Shown in pieces: positions 13,680 to 18,277 of a stretch of 18,277 nt of DNA. Where the stretch lies: positions 1 to 18,277 of the forward strand of contig JANMYF010000205.1 in NCBI GenBank assembly GCA_031381685.1. The letters run 5' to 3'. Under the pieces are notes generated by a model, which was given only the letters and a program-made list of their open reading frames with translations, was not told the origin of the DNA and ran no database searches. The position numbers and the translations under genes were made by a program. The DNA comes from JANLQX01 sp031381685. GTDB taxonomy: Bacteria; Actinomycetota; Acidimicrobiia; Acidimicrobiales; JANYDT01. The first letter of the stretch is position 1. Each line of letters starts with the position of its first letter.

Positions 13680-14879
13680 CTACGCGCGCGTACTGAACCT
13701 CCGGAATCGGATCCACAGCAGCGCGTCATAGGCGAGCTTCATCGAGCCACCGATGACGAGCGGCCAGCCGAAGGAGCTCTTCGTCAGGAGCCACCCACCG
13801 AGCCACGGCGTGCTGGCCGTGGCGATGCTCCGGGGCAGGTTGGTGAACGCCGCCGTTGCACTGCGCTCCTCGGGCTGCACGAGCGACATCACGAAGGCGA
13901 CGCGCGGCGGCACGTCGAGCTGCGACAGCAGCGAACGGCCGGCCAGGCACAGCACGGCCAACTGTGGACTCGGCGCGAACGCCGCGACGATGAGCAGAAC
14001 ATTTGCCGGGGCGTGCGTGAGGGCCATCGTTTCGACCATGCCGAAGCGCGCCGACAGCTTGGGTGACAGCAGCGCGGATGCCGCTGAGGCCAGCGACATG
14101 AGTCCAAGGACGAAGCCGATCCGGCCCAACGTGAAATCGAATCGCTGTGCCAACCACAGGGCGATGAGGGAGTTCACCACCATGCCGCCCCCGGCCGAGT
14201 CAAGGGCGAAGACCGCGGTGAGCTCGTAGATGATCCGGCGCGAGGGGCCCAGCCGACCTGGATTCGTCACCGCACCCGATTGGGCACGGCGGCTCGTCCG
14301 TGCGTAGATCGGGAGCACGACGAGGCCGATGATGCCGTAGACCACGGCACCGAAGGCGATGCCTTTCGTGGCGTCGAATCCGAGCGCACGCCCCAGTCGG
14401 CTGATCGGTCCGGCGAGGAACGCGCCCAGCGCCGCGCCGGCCGAAGCGACAAGCGCGAAACGTGCGAGTGCGCGCGTCCTGGCCGAGCCCTCGAAGCCCG
14501 AGCTGACGATCGTCTGTTCGGCAGGAAGGAACGCCGAGACGTCGCCGCTCGAGGGATTCAGCGGCCCGATCACTGACACGACGAGGAGCACCGCGAGGGT
14601 GCCCGAGGCGGCAAACGTGAAACCGGTGACGGCCATGAGCACCGACATGCCCATGAGCACGATCAGCGGCCGGAGCTTGCGACTTAGGCGGGTCACTGCG
14701 AGCAGGCTGGTTGCCGAGCCAAGCAGGGTGGCGGTCGTGATCAGCCCGACGGTTCGGCCGCTGAACCCGCGGGACAGCAGCAGCGGCGCCAGGCTTGCCG
14801 ACATGATGCCGTCTCCGACTGCCCGGAGGCCCCGGGTGACGAGGATCGACCCGGTTCCCGACGGTGAGCTCTCCGTCAC
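13680..14879 (-). CDS. Major facilitator superfamily transporter
   Basis: A 399-residue, very hydrophobic protein with about 12 membrane segments, the length of MFS drug or solute exporters. The loop between helices 2 and 3 is basic (RLSRKLRP), as expected of the family. Before the last helices there is a stretch typical of this subfamily, MSLVQPEERSATAAFTNLPRS. A hydrophilic central loop with RTSRRAQ separates the two halves. Substrate cannot be told from sequence. The GTG start at 14879 has a GAAGG about 8 nt upstream. It lies 67 bp downstream of the MazG-like gene on the same strand and may be co-transcribed. Confidence 0.83.
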   Translation of the reverse strand: MTESSPSGTGSILVTRGLRAVGDGIMSASLAPLLLSRGFSGRTVGLITTATLLGSATSLLAVTRLSRKLRPLIVLMGMSVLMAVTGFTFAASGTLAVLLVVSVIGPLNPSSGDVSAFLPAEQTIVSSGFEGSARTRALARFALVASAGAALGAFLAGPISRLGRALGFDATKGIAFGAVVYGIIGLVVLPIYARTSRRAQSGAVTNPGRLGPSRRIIYELTAVFALDSAGGGMVVNSLIALWLAQRFDFTLGRIGFVLGLMSLASAASALLSPKLSARFGMVETMALTHAPANVLLIVAAFAPSPQLAVLCLAGRSLLSQLDVPPRVAFVMSLVQPEERSATAAFTNLPRSIATASTPWLGGWLLTKSSFGWPLVIGGSMKLAYDALLWIRFRRFSTRA

Positions 14880-14946
14880 CTGTTCGGCCTTCGGAGGAAC
14901 GGCTGATTGGGGCGACGCGAAAGTGGTCGGTCGCCGAGTGTCGACG

Positions 14947-15237
14947 TCACTGCTTCAGAGCGCAAACGCACGGGCTTGAGGAACAACGAGGACAGCCGTC
15001 GGCGTAACGAGCGATGGCCTCGGTCATGGAGAGCCCCAGTTGATTGGCGAGCGAGGCGACCCACGCGATGACGTCGCCGAGCTCATGCAACTGCTCCTCG
15101 CGGGTGCCTTTGCGGGCTGCCTTGGCCAGTTCACCGACCTCTTCGGCCAACCACGCGACCGACGCTGCCTGGCCCCGTTCGCGGTCTTGGGCACCGTACG
15201 TCTCCTCGATCACGCGTTGGAACTCGTCGAATCGCAC
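14947..15237 (-). CDS. MazG-like nucleotide pyrophosphohydrolase with Cys-rich tail
   Basis: A 96-residue single-domain all-alpha NTP pyrophosphohydrolase-like protein. The metal-binding signature is present: LAEEVGELAKAARKG (residues 30-44; Glu32, Glu33, Glu36) and ELGDVIAWV (52-60; Glu52, Asp55). Such enzymes cleave NTPs or dNTPs to the monophosphate and pyrophosphate, often for house-cleaning. The C terminus adds a compact Cys cluster, CPRCSSSPCVC (Cys82, 85, 90, 92), suited to bind zinc. The GTG at 15237 has TAGGAA 9 nt upstream and no Shine-Dalgarno. tRNA-Pro is encoded just upstream on the same strand. Confidence 0.85.
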   Translation of the reverse strand: MRFDEFQRVIEETYGAQDRERGQAASVAWLAEEVGELAKAARKGTREEQLHELGDVIAWVASLANQLGLSMTEAIARYADGCPRCSSSPCVCALKQ

Positions 15238-15246
15238 GGTGTCATG

Positions 15247-15252
15247 TTCCTA
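15247..15252 (-). promoter_or_regulatory. Candidate -10 of the MazG-like gene
   Basis: TAGGAA on the minus strand, 9 nt before the GTG at 15237, with no ribosome site between. It fits the leaderless pattern of this window. Confidence 0.35.
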
Positions 15253-15298
15253 CGTTCGGGCCGCCGGCGCGGCGCGTCGGGGTCCGGACGCGAAACCA

Positions 15299-15320
15299 CC
15301 GCCCTCCGAAAGAAGGGCGG
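15299..15320. terminator. Hairpin after tRNA-Pro, possible terminator
   Basis: CCGCCCT and AGGGCGG form a 7-bp GC-rich stem around an 8-nt loop, 8 nt past the tRNA-Pro 3' end. There is no T-run, so termination is uncertain. Confidence 0.4.
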
Positions 15321-15328
15321 CGGATTGG

Positions 15329-15402
15329 TCGGGATGGGGGGACTTGAACCCCCGGCCTCCACGTCCCGAACGTGGCGCGCTACCAAGCTGCGCTACATCC
15401 CG
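15329..15402 (-). tRNA. tRNA-Pro (anticodon CGG)
   Basis: The minus strand folds into a 74-nt cloverleaf. The acceptor CGGGATG pairs with CATCCCG, the D arm is GCGC/GCGC, the anticodon stem CCACG/CGTGG encloses TTCGGGA giving CGG, and the T arm GGGGG/CCCCC encloses TTCAAGT. Discriminator is A; CCA is not encoded. C1-G72 is the bacterial tRNA-Pro identity pair. Confidence 0.95.
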
Positions 15403-15414
15403 TAGCGGTCGAAC

Positions 15415-15420
15415 ACTCTA
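15415..15420 (-). promoter_or_regulatory. Candidate -10 of tRNA-Pro
   Basis: TAGAGT on the minus strand lies 12 nt before the tRNA 5' end. It is a fair TANNNT match; no clear -35 box is seen. Confidence 0.35.
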
Positions 15421-15474
15421 GCGGGCTGCTCGAGGGTGCATCGGCGAGGAATCCGGGCCGCCGACTCCCGGGGG

Positions 15475-15915
15475 TCAGCGTGCGGTGGAGTCCGGTGTCG
15501 CCTTGTAGTTGGTCGAGGCGTCCGATTGGATCATCTTGTCCAGGAAGGTGCCGCCGGCGAGCAGAGCCGTGGTGGCCCGCCGGACCCGGAGCGGGTCGAG
15601 GGGTTTGACCAGGTAGCCCTCGGCCTTGCACTGCTGGGCGAGGAACACGTCCGATGGGCGATCGAGGAGGATCAGCACCGGTACGTGCGGGAGTCGTCCG
15701 CCCGACTCCTCGTTGCGGAGGTCGTACGTGACGGCCATCGCCCCCATGTTGGAGATCTGCGAGTCCAAGACGACGAGGTCGGGCGTCTTCTCGCTCACGG
15801 CCATTCGAACCGCAGCTCCGTTGATGAGGTTGCGCACGGTGGCGTCGGCCGGCAGCGCCGACCCGACTTCTTCGTGGACCCAGGGAGCATCGGCGGCGAT
15901 CAGCACATGCGGCAC
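15475..15915 (-). CDS. Stand-alone receiver-domain (CheY-like) protein, atypical
   Basis: With the GTG at 15915 this is a 146-residue single receiver domain. Strand 1 is HVLIAADA (3-10). The phosphoacceptor position is Asp51 in DLVVLDSQISNMGA, and the conserved lysine is Lys104 in YLVKPLDPLRV. Two usual features are altered: the acidic pair at the end of strand 1 is reduced to a single Asp9, and the Thr/Ser at the end of strand 4 is replaced in VPVLILLDRPSD. It may therefore be a weak or phosphorylation-independent receiver. No output domain or histidine kinase is present here. The frame extends upstream to 16047, but that part is Arg/Pro-rich and enters the repeat element. TAGCGT lies 7 nt before the GTG, which favours 15915. 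It lies downstream of the ArsA pair. Confidence 0.8.
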   Translation of the reverse strand: MPHVLIAADAPWVHEEVGSALPADATVRNLINGAAVRMAVSEKTPDLVVLDSQISNMGAMAVTYDLRNEESGGRLPHVPVLILLDRPSDVFLAQQCKAEGYLVKPLDPLRVRRATTALLAGGTFLDKMIQSDASTNYKATPDSTAR

Positions 15916-15922
15916 GGCGACC

Positions 15923-15928
15923 ACGCTA
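15923..15928 (-). promoter_or_regulatory. TAGCGT -10 element, leaderless start of the receiver gene
   Basis: TAGCGT on the minus strand followed by 7 nt and GTG, the same hexamer and spacing as before the anchored cyclophilin. No Shine-Dalgarno is present. Confidence 0.5.
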
Positions 15929-16034
15929 CCGGTCAGAGGTCCGCGACGGTGCATGGCCCCGGTCGATCGTTTCGCCGCGATCGGCCGACCCGGACTCGAG
16001 GGGAGGCATTGTGGGTGGGGCGGTGCCGCTGCTG

Positions 16035-16107
16035 TGCGGCAGAACACCTCTCAGCGACGTTGGGAGGTGTTCTGCCCCCATATATGGGGGCAACCTCTCT
16101 CCCAACG
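16035..16107 (-). repeat. Composite palindromic repeat of the CGTTGGGAG family (copy C)
   Basis: A 73-nt element that begins 4 nt after the stop of the ArsA-like gene, reading on the minus strand. Unit 1 (CGTTGGGAG, then AGAGGTTGCC) faces unit 2 across CCCCCATATATGGGGG. Unit 2 on the plus strand is CGTTGGGAGGTGTTCTGCC (16058-16076). Unit 3 (CGCTGAGAGGTGTTCTGCC on the minus strand) differs from it at two positions. Units 2 and 3 share a perfect 13-bp complement (GGCAGAACACCTC / GAGGTGTTCTGCC). Confidence 0.85.
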
Positions 16108-16111
16108 GCGT

Positions 16112-17293
16112 CTACGCGGGGTGGCAGAGGGCGTGGGCGATCGTCGCCAGACCTTGGAGGTCGTGGACGTCGACGGGGGCCATCGGGACCTCGGCGAACA
16201 CCGTGGTCGGGCCGACGGCGGTGCGCAGCGGCACGAGCACGCGTCGGTGCGCCTCGGCGCGGGCATCGATGGCGTGGGCCCGCATGACCGCCGTGCGAAG
16301 CGGACCCGGCGTGGGCGGAATGGCCGGGAGCGGATCGATGTGCGGCTGCATCCGGTTGGCCACCACCGCGTCGACCCGGAGTCCCATCTCGGCCAGCGCG
16401 CCGGCGAAGAACACGGCCTCTTCGACGGTCTCGCTTCGCGGTGTCGTCACCAGAATCCATGCCGTCGCATCGTCACGCAGCAGGGCGAGGGACTCCTGCG
16501 CCCGTTCGCGAAAGCCCTCCTCCATCCCGTCGAACGCCCGGAAGAACGCCACGGCGTCGCCGATCACTTCGGTCCCGACGACCTTCCCGAGCCCCGCGAG
16601 AGCGGCTTGGGCGGCGACGCCGACGACCCGCAGACCGCGCCGCGCGGGCGCCATCATCGCCCGGAAGACGCGGTTGTCCAGGAAGCGGGTCAGGCGTTCC
16701 GGTGCGGCGAGCACATCAAGCGCGTTGCGGGTCGGCGGGGTGTCGACGATGACGCAGTCGAACGGCTCGATGGGGCTGCCGTCGATGTCCCGGGGCGCCG
16801 TGACGAGCTCATGGAGCTTCTCGACCGCCATGTACTCCTGGGTGCCCGACAACGCGCTCGAGATGTTGCGGTACAGCCGGTTGCCAAGGATCCGTTCGGC
16901 CTGCTCGGTCGACGGCGCGTGCCGTCGGATCAGGTCGTCGAACGTCGCCCGTGCGTCGAGCATGAGCGCCCAGAGCTCACCCGACGCCGCAGCCGTGGTC
17001 TCGGCCGACGTTGCGTCGACCGGCGCCCACCAGTCCGCCCCTCCACCGGTGGCAGCACCGGCGTTGCGCAGCTCGTCGAGATCGACGCGCTGGGGCTGGT
17101 TGGCGAGGGCGTCGAGGCCGAGCGCGTCGGCCAGACGCCGTGCCGGGTCGATCGTGACCACGGCCACGCGCCGTCCACCGAGTGCCGCCGCCAGACCGAG
17201 GGCGGCGGCGGCGGTGGTCTTGCCGACACCGCCAGCACCACAGGTGACGAGCACGCGTCGAGTCGACGTGAGATTCGCCAGCGAACCCGTCAT
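16112..17293 (-). CDS. ArsA/GET3-like ATPase, second of a pair (Rv3680 type)
   Basis: A 393-residue P-loop ATPase of the ArsA/SIMIBI class. The P-loop is CGAGGVGKTT (18-27), the A' strand VVTIDPARRLADALG (45-59), and the switch II region VDTPPTRNALD (183-193). AALSGTQEYMAVEKL (146-160) closely matches the M. tuberculosis protein Rv3680 as I recall it. The 'signature' lysine of deviant Walker A motifs (GKGGVGKT) is replaced by alanine (Ala20), as in Rv3680. Residues about 79-103 form a Gly/Ala/Thr-rich insertion. No metalloid-binding cysteine triad is evident, so arsenite transport is unlikely; a client-delivery or envelope role has been proposed for the family. The ATG overlaps the stop of the first ATPase (ATGA), implying coupled expression and a heteromeric complex. 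Confidence 0.87.
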   Translation of the reverse strand: MTGSLANLTSTRRVLVTCGAGGVGKTTAAAALGLAAALGGRRVAVVTIDPARRLADALGLDALANQPQRVDLDELRNAGAATGGGADWWAPVDATSAETTAAASGELWALMLDARATFDDLIRRHAPSTEQAERILGNRLYRNISSALSGTQEYMAVEKLHELVTAPRDIDGSPIEPFDCVIVDTPPTRNALDVLAAPERLTRFLDNRVFRAMMAPARRGLRVVGVAAQAALAGLGKVVGTEVIGDAVAFFRAFDGMEEGFRERAQESLALLRDDATAWILVTTPRSETVEEAVFFAGALAEMGLRVDAVVANRMQPHIDPLPAIPPTPGPLRTAVMRAHAIDARAEAHRRVLVPLRTAVGPTTVFAEVPMAPVDVHDLQGLATIAHALCHPA

Positions 17294-18237
17294 GACGTGG
17301 CGCCGATCTCGGCGAGCGACGCCACGAACGCCTCGGCCAGCCCGGCGAAATCGACGGCGTCGAGGCGGGTACCGACCCGCTCCGGGAGCACGATCTGGGG
17401 AAGCGGGAGCGCTGCGGCGAGCCGGGCCAGCTGCTCGTGTTGGGCCTCGGCGCGGGTCCGCTCCACCCCGAGGGCCGCCGAAACCGCCTGACGCTCGGCG
17501 GGGTCGAGCCGCGCCAGCGCCCCCGCGGGGATGGCAGGCGGGACGTCGAGCAGCGCGTTCACGACGATCGGCGTGAGGGCGACGCCGACGTCGTCTTCGA
17601 GGGCGAACGCTGTTTCGATCGTCTCGTTGACCGGCGTCTCTTCGGCCAGGGTGACGAGGACCACGCGGCAGCGATCGTGGTCGCCGAGTACGGACATCAC
17701 CTCGTCGGCCTGGCGGCGGATGCGTCCGGTGGCCACCGAATCGGCGAGGGCCCGAGCGCTACGCAGGAACGTGACCGCATGGCCCGACGCCGGAGTGTCC
17801 AGGATGACGAGATCGTGCCGGGCCTCGGTGACGAGCTGCTTGACCTTGCCCAGGACCAGCAGGTCTTTGATGCCCGGGGTGGCGGTGGCGATCACATCGA
17901 CCACCCCGTTCGAGGCCAGCTTGCGGGCCAGCCGTCCCATACCGTGGTCGGCGAGGTACTCGACGAGCGCATCGTCGGCGGTCAGGGTCCGCCCCGACAC
18001 GGTCCCGCGTCCCGCCGCCGGGTCACCGGGTACGAGAACCTGTTCGTCGTAGGAGAGATCGGTCACCCCGAACGCGGCCGCGGCGCCGTGGCGGCCGTCC
18101 ACGTCGGCGATCAGCACGGACCTTCCGGTCGACGAAGCGACGTTGGCGATCGTGGCGGCCACACTGGTCTTGCCGACTCCGCCCTTGCCGACGATCAGCA
18201 GGAGGCGCACGGTGCTGAAGAATTGCTCGACCTCCAT
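17290..18237 (-). CDS. ArsA/GET3-like ATPase, first of a pair (Rv3679 type)
   Basis: A 315-residue ATPase. It has the full deviant Walker A VGKGGVGKTS (16-25), including signature Lys18 and P-loop Lys23. ADVDGRHGAAAAFG (44-57) corresponds to the A' region, and LDTPASGHAVTFLRS (146-160) is the switch II motif of ArsA proteins. TATPGIKDLLVLGKVKQLV (118-136) is like the 'APGLRDVLLTGKI' stretch of Rv3679. It should be cytoplasmic and pair with the overlapping downstream ATPase. The ATG at 18237 places the first strand ten residues in; a GAGGATGAGG purine stretch lies upstream, somewhat far for a ribosome site. Only 40 bp of sequence precede it, so the promoter and any upstream gene are not visible. 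Confidence 0.87.
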   Translation of the reverse strand: MEVEQFFSTVRLLLIVGKGGVGKTSVAATIANVASSTGRSVLIADVDGRHGAAAAFGVTDLSYDEQVLVPGDPAAGRGTVSGRTLTADDALVEYLADHGMGRLARKLASNGVVDVIATATPGIKDLLVLGKVKQLVTEARHDLVILDTPASGHAVTFLRSARALADSVATGRIRRQADEVMSVLGDHDRCRVVLVTLAEETPVNETIETAFALEDDVGVALTPIVVNALLDVPPAIPAGALARLDPAERQAVSAALGVERTRAEAQHEQLARLAAALPLPQIVLPERVGTRLDAVDFAGLAEAFVASLAEIGATS

Positions 18238-18277
18238 GTTCGTTCGTGCCTCATCCTCTTCGGTTGAACCGCGCCGT

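Noticed and set aside
15626..17576. Two very long plus-strand frames (621 and 521 codons) opposite the ArsA-like gene.
   Set aside because: The minus strand carries clear P-loop ATPase motifs. The plus-strand products are Arg/Ser/Ala-rich shadows caused by GC-biased third positions.
1..18277. CRISPR arrays, insertion sequences, prophage or toxin-antitoxin modules.
   Set aside because: No regularly spaced direct repeats, transposase, integrase or phage proteins are seen. The only dispersed repeats are the three CGTTGGGAG copies.

Overview
This is a gene-dense, high-GC (roughly two-thirds G+C) bacterial chromosomal segment. It looks actinobacterial, probably from the class Acidimicrobiia (Ilumatobacter-like). 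The clues are an adjacent pair of ArsA-type ATPases matching Mycobacterium Rv3679/Rv3680, a membrane (Fe-S)-binding reductase of actinobacterial type, many GTG starts, starts that look leaderless, and an aspartokinase with an internal beta-subunit start. The class assignment is inference. No phage, plasmid, insertion sequence or CRISPR is visible, and no gene-free stretch exceeds about 200 bp.

Left part (1-6707). The 5'-truncated view opens with the N-terminal membrane half of an Fe-S reductase on the minus strand, divergent from uridine kinase (udk). Then come tRNA-Gly(CCC) on the minus strand, a secreted TPR protein, a strong bidirectional terminator, tRNA-Lys(TTT) on the minus strand, a class I glutamine amidotransferase, two tandem cyclophilins on the minus strand (one without and one with a membrane anchor), and a secreted coiled-coil M23 peptidase.

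Middle (6747-13677, all plus strand). An FbpABC-type ferric iron ABC importer (binding protein, fused double permease, ATPase) sits behind a DtxR/IdeR-like operator. It is followed by lysC and asd, the first two committed steps from aspartate to lysine, threonine and methionine, and by a small Rieske protein.

Right part (13680-18237, all minus strand). Read in transcription order this holds two ArsA-like ATPases with overlapping ends, a stand-alone receiver-domain protein, tRNA-Pro(CGG), a MazG-like pyrophosphohydrolase with a cysteine-rich tail, and an MFS exporter.

The most unusual signal is an intergenic repeat family built from a unit close to CGTTGGGAGGTGTTCTGCC. Two composite copies of about 73 bp (12078-12149 and 16035-16107, opposite strands) contain three units in alternating orientation around a CCCCATATATGGGG palindrome. 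A solo unit lies at 3328-3349. Each copy begins 1 to 6 nt after the stop codon of a gene and is oriented with that gene. Its second unit can pair with either neighbour, giving mutually exclusive hairpins. A second window-wide pattern is a TANNNT-like hexamer (several times TAGCGT) placed 6 to 10 nt before start codons that lack a Shine-Dalgarno sequence, which suggests much leaderless transcription.
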